This document shows, piece by piece, positions 55,308 through 64,000 of a stretch of 64,000 bases of DNA; within the stretch, counting starts at the first letter, position 1; each line of letters begins with the position of its first letter. Origin of the DNA: an uncultured Leptolyngbyaceae cyanobacterium. GTDB taxonomy: Bacteria; Cyanobacteriota; Cyanobacteriia; Leptolyngbyales; Leptolyngbyaceae. The DNA lies in the NCBI GenBank assembly GCA_938023035.1, contig CALIDI010000049.1, positions 1 to 64,000 on the forward strand, written 5' to 3'. The position numbers and the translations under genes were made by a program. The notes beneath the pieces are model-generated. The model was not told the origin of the DNA. It did not search any database and saw only the letters and a program-made list of their open reading frames with translations.

Positions 55308-56198
55308 ATGACAACCCCCCCTCGCGATCGGCGTAACCCTAATCATTGGGAAGCCCTCTATTTTGACCAGGCCATTCCTGTTGACCCCATTGCCAAAGCT
55401 TATATGGTGCGTGATCTGCAAAGCTGGACGCGGGCCTATCTGCTCATTCCGATTAAGCTCATTGCGAACCTACTGCTAGCCCTAATTATGACCGTGAAGC
55501 GGCTGCTCCCCTTTCAATTCAGCCACTACTGGTTGATGCACCACACAGCCGCTTGGTTTCTGCAAACCTTTGTCTCACCAGAAGCCTGTTACCTGATTGT
55601 GCGCCACATCTGTCTTGGTTCCAACATTGTCAACTTTTTGGTTGATAATGGGCCTGATCCCACCATTGAGAAATCGAAACTGTATCCGCGTACAGTCGCA
55701 GATCTGGCAGATAACGCTTTTCTTGAACATGATCTGATTCTGTATAACTTTGTGCTGGACTATGCTGCTGCTCAGCGCTCTAATCCGACTTGGTTTCAGC
55801 AGGTTCCCAAACAGACCCTGAACTTTAATAGTATTCAGCCCGTTGAGATCGATATTGATTGTCGGCGACGGCATTGGCTCCAGGTTTTAGATCTAGAATC
55901 GGCGATCGAGCTGTTCAAGGTTTTCTATTCCCTCTGCCTGACCAGCGATGAGTTTGAGCGGGCTGTGCTCTCGCTAGAATTTGATGAAAATTTTGGCTGC
56001 TACTTTAGTCAGATTACCGGTGACTATGATTGGAACCACGTGATTAGCAATCGCCATCCGCTGGCACCTGAGAGTCCCTTTGCGGCAGCTCGCAACCTGT
56101 TGCTACATGGCATCACCACCGAGTACCTCCATCGCTATCTTGAACTGCGCAAGGCAGCCGCAGGGGTTAACCCGGTCAAGACGATTCCGAGCGATTAA
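55308..56198 (+). CDS. Hypothetical membrane protein next to the KAS III-oxidase fusion
   Basis: From the ATG at 55308, 296 residues; an earlier opening at 55074 has no family features. It contains one or two hydrophobic stretches (LIPIKLIANLLLALIMTVKRLLPF, about residues 43-66, and a weaker one near 100), then a soluble helical part with HLVRHICLGSNIVNFL-like segment, FLEHDLILYNFVLDYA and YDWNHVISNRHP. Several conserved-looking His/Asp/Glu residues might bind metal, but I know no family with certainty (it may be DUF6999). It follows the fusion gene by 247 bases on the same strand, so it is a probable partner. Confidence 0.62.
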   Translation: MTTPPRDRRNPNHWEALYFDQAIPVDPIAKAYMVRDLQSWTRAYLLIPIKLIANLLLALIMTVKRLLPFQFSHYWLMHHTAAWFLQTFVSPEACYLIVRHICLGSNIVNFLVDNGPDPTIEKSKLYPRTVADLADNAFLEHDLILYNFVLDYAAAQRSNPTWFQQVPKQTLNFNSIQPVEIDIDCRRRHWLQVLDLESAIELFKVFYSLCLTSDEFERAVLSLEFDENFGCYFSQITGDYDWNHVISNRHPLAPESPFAAARNLLLHGITTEYLHRYLELRKAAAGVNPVKTIPSD

Positions 56199-56462
56199 CT
56201 TACCACTCAGCAGAATTCAACAGGCAAAGTACAAAACTCTCAGTGCAGTTGTGTTTCAGGCTTCCTGAACCGCCGGTTGATTACCGCCGTGGCCTACTAG
56301 GTTAAAAGCGTCTCCAGAGCAAAACCGCTTTAACACGCTGTTAGCCAGGGCCGCATTACTCGCTCATGGGGATGTTTTTAGCAGCTTGAAAGCTCAAATA
56401 GAGCCGGTTGCATCCTAAGCTTTCTCACCAAAGCTATAATTTACGCTCCTTCATGAGCATGG

Positions 56463-58692
56463 ATGGGTCAACCAGCCGCAATGAATCACTCCAGCCAGTC
56501 AAAACCGTCCTTTCTGATTGAAAGTGCACCGACTCCAATTTACCAGCGCATTACAGCCGGCTACCGGGATGCACTGATCAAACATGGCTATCCAGCCATC
56601 TATTTTGCACCTGATCAATTTCCTGATGCTTCTAGTGCGTTTCACTCTCTTCGAGAGCAACTAGAGGCTGTCGATTATATTTTGGTTTTTGATAACTCAG
56701 AATTTTTGCTTAGCTCCTCAGAAGAGGTTGATAGATGTGTATTTGAACAGTCAACAGCAGCACTTATCTTCATTCATCATGACAATATTTGGAGTAGTTG
56801 TGCCTATGCTCAAAAAAGGCAACGACCCAGTTATCTAGCTGCCTGGCGTCGGGTCAATTCCAAAAGTCTGCATTTTTGTATTGAGTATTCGAATTATCTT
56901 GACTTACGGAGACTGGGGCTGACTCATGTGTTTCCTTTTTTCCATGCTTCTCAATTTGCACTCGATCGCGTCGTGCAAAGTCCTGTCTATGATCTTGCAT
57001 TTATTGGGCACGTCTTGCCTAGGTTTGAAGTTGGCTTTCACTATTTGCAGCAGTTTCCTTACCGCCATCACATCGCGGCTAATTTTTGGTCTCGGTGGAC
57101 CGATCTGTCAATTAAGCTGGCCCCCTTCGCTTTACGCCGCTCAAACTGGAGAGCCAATGCAGGGGGCTGATTATGTCTCTGTCAGAGGCACTTACCAATA
57201 TGCCTTGAGTATTTTGGCGACCAGTTTTCGGGGTGAGTTGCTAAGGTTGATTACGCCGGAAGTGGCGATCGCCATTTTTGGCGGCGACCCTAGTTACCTC
57301 TCTGGCGCTCCTGGCAATCAAGTGATTGAGCAAGCCAATATCACCTATTTTGCCCCCACAGCTACTCCCGAAGCCAGTCAACAGGTGTATGCTCAGGCGG
57401 CAATTAATCTCAACATTACAGGCATTCATTTTGATGACGCGCTGAATAACCGGGTTGTGGATGTAGGGGCCGCTGGTGGGTTTATTTTGACTGATTGGCG
57501 CGATGATTTGAAAAACCTGACTTCAGTCCATCAAGAAATTTCCTACTGCACAATTGAGGAATTAAATCAGAAGATCATTTACTACTTGCGACATCCAGCC
57601 GAGCGGCGGGCGATCGCCGAACAATTGCATCAGGATGTTTGCCAAAAACGTACCTATGATCAGGCTGTGGCTTATATCTTTTCAAAATTAACGGCAATGA
57701 CAACCCCTCATTCCTCAGAGGTTGTCTACGTCGATTTAGGCTGCGGTGCCCATAAGCCTCAGGGGTTTGTCGGCGTGGATGTGGTTCTAGGGCCTCAGGT
57801 CGATGTAGTGGCCGACTTAAATCAAACCTTTCCCTTTCCAGATAGTAGTGTGGATGTTATCCGGGCCTTTGATGCGATTGAACATTTACGCGATCGCATC
57901 CACACTATGAATGAAATCTGGCGGATTGGCAAACCAGGAGCCGAGGTGTATATTCGCGTACCTTCTACCGATGGGCGAGGGGCGTTTCAAGACCCTACCC
58001 ATGTCAGTTTTTGGAATCTGAATTCGTTTCAGTACTACTGTGTCGAGTTTCCCGCCTATCTGGAACTTTGCCATAGCTATGGCTTTCAAGGTGCGTTTCA
58101 CCTGGTTTCTCTAGAGCACGAACCAGAGGCACCGGATCAGGTGATCCAAATTCGGGCCGTTTTACAGGTGATTAAACCCGTACCACAAAAAATCGCTCAA
58201 TCGGTCGATTTACCTGTCTTTCATCTTCGCGCCCTGAACTTGATCATATTTCCCGACTGGCAGCAACCAGAAGAGTCTCTCTACGAAGAAGTCGCCGCCG
58301 TTTTGCGGGCGATCGCCCAGCACCCAGATTGCGCTTCCATCCTGTTATTAGTCAACCAGAGCAACTTTCCTGAGGATGCAGAAGCCAGCCTGGAGGAGAT
58401 TTTTGCCAGCATCGTATTGAATTTATTTTTATCAGAAGGAATAGATGTTAGTAGCAGTGGGATAGAGATTCAATTCGTTCCAGCTTTGACCGCAGTCGTC
58501 GCTGAAGTCTTGAGCCAGCAACAGGTGTACCGCATTCCCCTGGCGGCAGAGAATCTGGCAGACTTGCCCCAAGGGGAGATCTCTGCTTTTAGGGTTTGGA
58601 CCTTGGCTCAACTGGAGCACCTGCGAGCCAATCAGCCATCCAGTGAGGCCACCCGGTGCCCTGGTAAAGATTTACCAAACCCCACCGTTTAA
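56463..58692 (+). pseudogene. Glycosyltransferase-methyltransferase fusion split by a frameshift
   Basis: Frame one (56463 to 57170) codes a CgeB-like glycosyltransferase N-half (DYILVFDNSEFLLSSSEEVD, VFPFFHASQFALDRVVQSPV, YDLAFIGHV). It stops just after a G5 run at 57162-57166. Without one G the reading would continue ADYVSVRGTYQYALSILATS in the next frame: C-half of the GT (INLNITGIHFDDALNNRVVD, GAAGGFILTDWRDDL), then a SAM methyltransferase (VYVDLGCGAHKPQGFVGVDVV, FDAIEHLRDRIHTMNEIWRI, VPSTDGRGAFQDPTHVSFWN) and a C-terminal domain of about 130 residues. The parts align well as one 740-residue protein. Mutation or sequencing error cannot be separated. It could modify a surface glycan; GH38 follows. 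Confidence 0.8.
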
Positions 58693-58752
58693 CTGAACCG
58701 TCCTCCGTTTCCACAAATCATAAGCACTCGGAACTTCCGTCTATCATGAAGG

Positions 58753-61700
58753 GTGAAAACTGCAATCCAGGACTGTTTTGTGTCGCCTTCCGATTCATTA
58801 ACTGCGGTCACGATCGCCCGTTTGCGCAGCCTCAGTCAAGTGAGTGTACAGGCGGGCTGGCGTTACTATGACGGCGACCTAGCCGTTACCGAAGCCGTTA
58901 CCCCCTCTCACTGGGTGCGTTGGCCCCTGAGCCAAGTCAATGCACGCGATCACCACCCCTGGGCCAAGGGCGGCGTAGTGCGTTGGTTTACTCAAGTCCT
59001 CACGGTGCCTGCTGAGCGAGGAGGTCACCCCCTGGCGGGGTTAAGCCTGCGGCTGGCACTGCTCTGGTGGGCCCAGGAAGCCCAGATTTATGTGAATGGT
59101 CAGCTTGTGCAAGAGGGAGATCTCTTTGATTGCCAGCCTCGCATTCTCTTGAGCCGAGGGGTTCAGCCAGGAGAAACCTTTGCGATCGCCCTGCGGCTAG
59201 TCAGCCCCGGTCATGATGACGGTGCCTTGATGAAATCGCTCTGTCACTACGAAGCGCCTACTCCGGCCCATCCCCTGGAGCCTAGCTTTGTTGCCGATGA
59301 ACTGGCCGTATTGCAAAGCTATTTAGCACAGTTTGAAGCGGAAAAGCTGCCCCTGCTAGAAGCGGCGATCGCTCACCTAGACTGGTCAACCCTTACTGAG
59401 GCACAGTCCTTGGCAGCGTTTCACCAATCCCTAACTGACCTACGCCAGACCCTACACCCTCTGGCAACTCCAATCAAGCAACGGTGCATTCACCTCTTAG
59501 GTCATGCCCACTTGGATATGGCCTGGCTCTGGACATTAGATGAAACCTGGAAAGCGGCAGAACGCACCTTTTCCTCGGTGCTCACCCTACAGCAGGAATT
59601 TCCCGATCTGACCTTTTGCCACTCTACCCCCGCCCTCTATGAATGGATTGAGCAGCATCGCCCAGAACTATTTGCCGCCATTCAAACCCAAGTGAACCAG
59701 GGAAAATGGGAAGCCATTGGCGGGCTATGGGTTGAGCCAGAGTTAAACCTCATCAGTGGCGAGGCAATCGCCCGACATATTCTCTACGGACAACGCTACT
59801 TTCAAGCAAAGTTCGGTGCTATTAGCCGCTTTGCCTGGTTACCTGACACCTTTGGCTTCCCCTGGCAATTGCCCCAACTCCTCCAACAGGGAGGCATCGA
59901 CTACTTTGTCACCCAAAAACTGCGCTGGAACGACACAACCCAATTTCCCTACGAGTTGTTTGAGTGGCAGGCCCCCGATGGCACCCAAATCCTGAGCTTG
60001 ATGTCGGCTCCCATCGGCGAGGGGATTGATCCTGTCAAAATGGCATCCTATGCCTGGCAATGGGAGCAAAAAACTGGTTTGCCGATTTCGCTATGGCTTC
60101 CCGGTGTCGGCGATCACGGCGGTGGCCCTACCCGCGACATGCTCCAGATCGCCCAGCGCTGGCAGCGATCGCCCTTCTTCCCGGAGTTGCGATTTACCAC
60201 CGCCGCCGCCTACTTACAAGCACTTACGGCACAAGCGCTTACCACATCAGAGACTCCTGGGGTTTCTGCCATTGCCCCGGCATCCCCTGTTTCTCGCCCT
60301 CTGCCCATCTGGAATTCGGAACTCTATCTGGAATTTCATCGCGGTTGCTATACCACCCATGCCGATCAAAAGCAGGCCAACCGCCGAGCCGAAGCTCTCC
60401 TTTACCAGGCAGAACTGTGGTCGGCGATCGCGACGATTGCCACCGGGGCAACCTACCCCAAACAGACCCTGGAACAAGCCTGGAAGCACACCCTACTCAA
60501 CCAGTTCCACGACATTTTGCCAGGTTCCTCCATTACCAGCGTTTTTGTCGAAGCCAATGCGGCCTGGAAAACGGTAATCGCCTCCACAACCCAGGTTTTA
60601 AAGAACGCCCTGGAACAAATCGCTCACACCATTCAGCGACCAGCGGCTCCTTCTCCAGAAGCGATCGCCCTGATTGTTTTCAATGCCCTTAACTGGCCTC
60701 GTTCAGAGGTGGTTTGCTATCGGCTGCCTACCGCCATGACTGTGCAACAGGTCTACGACACTTCTGGGAAACCGCTCGCCTTTGCTCAAACCCAGCCCGA
60801 TGAACTGCTGTTTATGGCCGCCGCCATTCCCTCAATCGGGTATCGGGTCTTCTGGCTAGAGGGGCAACCCACACCCCCTTCCTTAACCTCCGTTGCAACA
60901 GCACCTCCCTACGTGTTAGAAAATGCCTTCCTTCGAGTCGAGGTAGATGCCGGGACGGGTAATTTGACCCGCCTCTTTGACAAACAACAACAATGGGAAG
61001 TTTTCAAAGGCGCAGGCAACCAACTCCAGGCTTTTATCGACAAAGGCCAATACTGGGATGCATGGAACATTGACCCCAACTATGCAGCCTACCCCCTCCC
61101 GCCGCTGGAGCTAAAAGCCATTGCCTGGGTCGAACAGAATCCGCTGCGATCGCGGCTGCGGGTGACCCGCCAACTGAACCAGTCCACATTCGTCCAAGAC
61201 TATGTGCTAGAAGCCCAATCCCCCCTGCTCAAAATCGACACCCAAGTCACCTGGCAAGAAAATCATATCTTGGTCAAGGCCACCTTTCCCTTAAACCTAG
61301 AAGCCGACTTTGCAACCTACGAGATCCCCTGCGGTGCCATTCAACGCCCAGCCAATCCCCAAAGTGAGGCCGAAAAAGCCCAGTGGGAAGTACCAGCCCA
61401 GCACTGGGCCGACATCAGTGACGATCACCATGGAGTTAGCTTGCTAAATGACTGTAAATACGGCTATGACGCAACTTCTAGTCAGTTACGGCTAACGCTC
61501 CTGAGAGGAACGAACTGGCCCGACCCGGAGGCCGACCGGGGTGTTCACCACTTTACCTATGCGCTTTACCCCCATAGGGGTAATTGGAAAACCGCCCAAA
61601 CGACGCAACGAGGCTACGAACTTAACCTGCCCCTAGAAGTTGTCGCCGCTCCCCCAGAAGCCCTCTCAAGAGAAATCGCTTTGCCACCCGAACATTCATT

Positions 61701-61959
61701 GCTGGATTTAGGCAGTGATCACCTGGTACTCATGGCATTGAAGCAACTGGAAGAAACTGAGGGGTGGCTTCTACGCTGTTACGAGTGCCAGGGTGAAGCA
61801 ACCCAGCTAGCGCTAGCCAAAAACCCGCTTCATCTTAAGGTACAAGAGTGGCTTAACCTGCTAGAGTGCCCAACTCGTTCTAGCGACTCTAGGGAAGAAA
61901 GCATTTTCATTCGCCCTTGGCAGGTCGCGAGCTTCCGACTCTCACCCGCGCCCGATTAG
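58753..61959 (+). CDS. GH38 alpha-mannosidase
   Basis: A 1068-residue glycosidase from a GTG start (weak ribosome site). N-terminal carbohydrate-binding-like domain (about 1-230), then the GH38 catalytic domain: zinc motif [15 protein letters not shown] (about residues 248-262), nucleophile in [16 protein letters not shown] (about 360), and [16 protein letters not shown] (about 582). Beta-sandwich domains follow ([20 protein letters not shown]). The protein acts on alpha-mannose-containing glycans. No export signal is seen, so it is cytoplasmic. It lies 60 bases after the glycosyltransferase gene, and its stop overlaps the convergent psbN stop by four bases. Confidence 0.93.
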   Translation: MKTAIQDCFVSPSDSLTAVTIARLRSLSQVSVQAGWRYYDGDLAVTEAVTPSHWVRWPLSQVNARDHHPWAKGGVVRWFTQVLTVPAERGGHPLAGLSLRLALLWWAQEAQIYVNGQLVQEGDLFDCQPRILLSRGVQPGETFAIALRLVSPGHDDGALMKSLCHYEAPTPAHPLEPSFVADELAVLQSYLAQFEAEKLPLLEAAIAHLDWSTLTEAQSLAAFHQSLTDLRQTLHPLATPIKQRCIHLLGHAHLDMAWLWTLDETWKAAERTFSSVLTLQQEFPDLTFCHSTPALYEWIEQHRPELFAAIQTQVNQGKWEAIGGLWVEPELNLISGEAIARHILYGQRYFQAKFGAISRFAWLPDTFGFPWQLPQLLQQGGIDYFVTQKLRWNDTTQFPYELFEWQAPDGTQILSLMSAPIGEGIDPVKMASYAWQWEQKTGLPISLWLPGVGDHGGGPTRDMLQIAQRWQRSPFFPELRFTTAAAYLQALTAQALTTSETPGVSAIAPASPVSRPLPIWNSELYLEFHRGCYTTHADQKQANRRAEALLYQAELWSAIATIATGATYPKQTLEQAWKHTLLNQFHDILPGSSITSVFVEANAAWKTVIASTTQVLKNALEQIAHTIQRPAAPSPEAIALIVFNALNWPRSEVVCYRLPTAMTVQQVYDTSGKPLAFAQTQPDELLFMAAAIPSIGYRVFWLEGQPTPPSLTSVATAPPYVLENAFLRVEVDAGTGNLTRLFDKQQQWEVFKGAGNQLQAFIDKGQYWDAWNIDPNYAAYPLPPLELKAIAWVEQNPLRSRLRVTRQLNQSTFVQDYVLEAQSPLLKIDTQVTWQENHILVKATFPLNLEADFATYEIPCGAIQRPANPQSEAEKAQWEVPAQHWADISDDHHGVSLLNDCKYGYDATSSQLRLTLLRGTNWPDPEADRGVHHFTYALYPHRGNWKTAQTTQRGYELNLPLEVVAAPPEALSREIALPPEHSLLDLGSDHLVLMALKQLEETEGWLLRCYECQGEATQLALAKNPLHLKVQEWLNLLECPTRSSDSREESIFIRPWQVASFRLSPAPD

Positions 61960-62087
61960 TCCTCGTGATCTTCAAAGGGATCGTTCAGATTTTTCGCCGG
62001 AGGACCAAAAGCCGTGTAGATGGCATAACCGGTAATGCCCACCAGCACGGCACAGATAGAAATATTAAGAGCTATTGCAGGTTCCAT
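61956..62087 (-). CDS. psbN: Photosystem II assembly protein PsbN
   Basis: A 43-residue protein, [20 protein letters not shown] then [20 protein letters not shown] and HED. This is PsbN: one membrane helix and the conserved FGPP...DPFEDHED tail. It is needed for assembly of the PSII reaction centre, not as a subunit. It is divergent from psbH, as in most cyanobacteria and plastids. Its last three bases overlap the end of the mannosidase gene. Confidence 0.96.
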   Translation of the reverse strand: MEPAIALNISICAVLVGITGYAIYTAFGPPAKNLNDPFEDHED

Positions 62088-62171
62088 AGGTGCGATAAAA
62101 ATTATGAGTACGTTACCCCTATAATGTTACAAAGCATCAACATTTCTGTCGAGATTGGAGTAGGTGACTTC

Positions 62172-62366
62172 ATGGCACAGCGGACTCGGTTAGGAGATAT
62201 CCTTCGCCCCCTCAATTCTGAATACGGTAAGGTCGTTCCCGGCTGGGGAACGACGCCTTTAATGGCTGTCTTCATGGGCCTGTTTTTGGTCTTTTTGCTC
62301 ATTATTCTGCAAATTTATAATTCTTCTATCCTCCTAAACGACTTCACAGTGACTTGGGGCGGTTGA
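62172..62366 (+). CDS. psbH: Photosystem II reaction centre protein H
   Basis: A 64-residue protein beginning [20 protein letters not shown]. It has one membrane helix ([23 protein letters not shown]) and ends TVTWGG. The phospho-threonine extension of plants is absent, as in other cyanobacteria. A GGAG site precedes the ATG at 62172. PsbH stabilises CP47 binding. It is divergent from psbN with 84 bases between, and a terminator follows. Confidence 0.97.
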   Translation: MAQRTRLGDILRPLNSEYGKVVPGWGTTPLMAVFMGLFLVFLLIILQIYNSSILLNDFTVTWGG

Positions 62367-62399
62367 GTTTTTGGTTGAATGGTGATTTACCTCGTTCTT

Positions 62400-62421
62400 C
62401 CCGGCTTGCCCGGGTTTTTTT
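62400..62421 (+). terminator. Rho-independent terminator of psbH
   Basis: CCCGG-cttgc-CCGGG stem and loop at 62400-62414 followed by seven T. It lies 33 bases after the psbH stop. The remainder of the gap up to the tatA start holds no gene. Confidence 0.82.
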
Positions 62422-62671
62422 AGTGCTTATTTACGCCCTGGCAATACACACTCAGATTAGGACAGCATTGAGTGTTGCTCCCTTTGTAATATGAGCTAGA
62501 TCTTTCTATTGCCCAAATGTCTTAACCTATTCGCGTCGTACCATCGCAGCAATGGCTCTGGTTTGGCATTGGTTGGCGTTGAGCCATCTTCTGATGAATT
62601 CGTCTGATCAAAGCGCTGAGTTAGGATGTAGGGTAGAGGCAGTTACTTGTGCGATCGCAGGAGACAGCACC

Positions 62672-63022
62672 GTGAACTTTTTTGGAATTGGCTTACCAGA
62701 AATGGTTCTCATTTTGGTCGTAGCGCTACTCATTTTTGGCCCGAAAAAGCTGCCAGAAATTGGCAAAAGCTTAGGTAAAGCCATTCGTAGCTTCCAGGAA
62801 GCATCAAAGGAGTTTGAAGAAGAATTTAAGCGCGAGGCCGAGCGCATCGAGAAAACCGTCAAGGATGAGCCGATGCAGGCAACCCTGGAAAAACCGGCCC
62901 AACCTGTTTTAGCGGCAAGTGCGAGCGACGCGATTACCCCCGACCTGTCCCAATCAGAAAATGCGGCAGAACCCCAATTGACTGACTCCCTTACAGAATC
63001 CAGTGAGGCTACCCATTCCTAA
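62672..63022 (+). CDS. tatA: Twin-arginine translocase subunit TatA/TatE type
   Basis: The GTG at 62672 with AGGAG nine bases upstream gives 116 residues, starting VNFFGIGLPEMVLILVVALL. One membrane helix is followed by the FGPKKLPEIGKSLGKAI amphipathic helix, then a charged tail (EFEEEFKREAERIEKTV) and an acidic low-complexity end. It forms the Tat pore for folded proteins. An upstream ATG at 62552 would add a non-typical leader and is rejected. The exported carbonic anhydrase at 50722 is a candidate substrate. Confidence 0.94.
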   Translation: MNFFGIGLPEMVLILVVALLIFGPKKLPEIGKSLGKAIRSFQEASKEFEEEFKREAERIEKTVKDEPMQATLEKPAQPVLAASASDAITPDLSQSENAAEPQLTDSLTESSEATHS

Positions 63023-63107
63023 TTTAGACCGCAGTTCAGGGAACATGAAACCCAGTCGCACTCAGAATTTTTCATGTTGCATTCTGAATTCCGCGTAGCA
63101 CTGCACG

Positions 63108-64000
63108 CTATTCCAGGATCGGAATCGTGAAGTAGACCATGGTTCCGACTCCCATCTGAGATTGCATCCAAATGCGGCCACCATGATGTTAAACAATTTT
63201 TCGACAGGTGGCCAAACCAATGCCCGTACCAGGATAGTTTTTGGCAGACTCAGTGCGCTGAAAGATTTCAAAAACCCGTTCAATGTTATGGGCTTCAATT
63301 CCAATGCCGTTGTCACTCACCTCAAACAACCAGTAGTGGGTTTGTAGTGTGGCTGAAATTTTTACCTGTGGAGTTATATCTGGTCGTACAAATTTAATCG
63401 CATTGCTAATTAAATTTTGGAACAGTTGAATCAATTGGGGCTCGTTTCCCATAATCTGTGGAAGGTTATCATAGGTTAAGACCGCTTGCTTTTTCGTGAT
63501 CGCACTTTGGAGATCACTGCTGACCTGGTGTAACAATCGATTACAGTCAACCGGTTGAAGCTCTTGGTAGTCTCCCCCAACGCGGGCATAAACTAGCAAG
63601 TCTTGAATCAGGCACTGTATTCGACTACCGGAATCATGAATTCGATGCAGATACTCTCGAATCGTTACATCGGGATAATCTTGATACCTTGCCTGAATTA
63701 ACTGAGTAAATCCGGTAATACTTTGTAAAGGCTGCTGCAAGTCGTGGGAGACGATATAGGCAAATTGTTCCAGATCTCGATTTGAACGAGTCAGCTCATG
63801 GTTTTGCACGACCAGTTGCTGTTGCAGTCTTTGAATCCGCAATTGATGTTCAATTCGAGCCAAAACTTCAATTTCTTGGAAGGGCTTGGTCACATAGTCC
63901 ACCCCCCCAACAGAAAAAGCTTTCACTTTATCTAACGCATCATCCAGCGCGCTGATAAAAATAACAGGAACTTCAGAGGTTGTTGGATTCGCTTTTAAGT
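63108..64000 (-). pseudogene. Response-regulator/histidine kinase hybrid with internal stop, cut by window edge
   Basis: Running off the right edge, the minus frame begins with the end of a receiver domain (VPVIFISALDD, VDYVTKPFQ), a linker coiled coil, then a HisKA domain (FAYIVSHDLQQPLQSITGFT) and HATPase (NEPQLIQLFQNLISNAIKFV, DNGIGI, GTGIGLATCRKIV). A TAA at 63189-63191 stops it directly after KIV, where kinases normally read E/QHHGG; HHGGRIWMQSQMGVGTMVYF and TIPILE-stop (63108) continue after it. The lost tail is about 27 residues, the last strands of the ATPase fold. Activity could be lost or merely lowered. Confidence 0.85.

Overview
The window is chromosomal DNA from a cyanobacterium. 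The evidence is direct: psbN, psbH and a PsbP-like lipoprotein for photosystem II, a CpcS/CpeS-type phycobilin lyase, the RuBisCO regulator RbcR, IctB, a carboxysome shell gene (ccmK), a SulP transporter, several cyanobacteria-restricted DUF families, and very frequent copies of the HIP1 octamer GCGATCGC. Genus cannot be fixed from this alone. No rRNA, tRNA or CRISPR array was seen.

Layout. 1-0.6 kb: an IS3-type element runs off the left edge and sits in a decayed rfbF gene. 1.1-8.7 kb: small basic protein, ictB and an ABC permease, a ferredoxin pair, then rbcR followed closely by a zinc-ribbon Ser/Thr kinase. 8.9-14.4 kb: one giant hybrid kinase (Ser/Thr kinase, AAA-type ATPase, GAF, histidine kinase). 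15.1-19.9 kb: ABC ATPase, TVP38 membrane protein, gdhA, dxr. 20.0-23.6 kb: three-gene operon of two solute-binding-like proteins (one with a von Willebrand A domain) and a coiled-coil membrane protein. 24.0-31.7 kb: egtD, DUF1517 protein, lexA, DUF3370 protein, psbP. 32-39.4 kb: sugar ABC permease, then an exopolysaccharide locus (HlyD-like protein, GT2 synthase fused to a beta-helix, PL14-type lyase). 39.4-44.1 kb: bilin lyase, DUF4129-DUF4350-MoxR operon, DUF3172 protein. 44.5-51.3 kb: UPF0235 gene overlapping a frameshifted ccmK, ArsR regulator, two tandem ComEC-like metallo-beta-lactamase-fold proteins that lack the metal motif, a SulP anion transporter and a Tat-exported beta-carbonic anhydrase. 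51.6-53 kb: graveyard of a broken mazEF pair, transposase scraps and a dispersed repeat. 53.2-56.2 kb: a ketoacyl-synthase III fused to a heme-oxygenase-like di-iron oxidase domain, with a membrane partner. 56.5-62 kb: glycosyltransferase/methyltransferase interrupted by a frameshift, and a GH38 alpha-mannosidase. 62-64 kb: psbN, psbH, tatA, and a response-regulator/histidine-kinase with an internal stop.

Connections. Inorganic carbon is a recurring theme (ictB, rbcR, ccmK, SulP, exported carbonic anhydrase), and the Tat signal on the carbonic anhydrase matches the tatA in the same window. The most likely undescribed systems are the KAS III-di-iron oxidase fusion with its membrane partner, the GT2-beta-helix polysaccharide locus, and the carbon-related cluster at 44.5-51.3 kb.

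Intergenic space is rich in palindromic dispersed repeats: one family with at least seven or eight copies and a second with three. Several genes are broken, three of them by single-base changes in homopolymer runs (rfbF, ccmK, the glycosyltransferase). Assembly error should be excluded before these are treated as biology.
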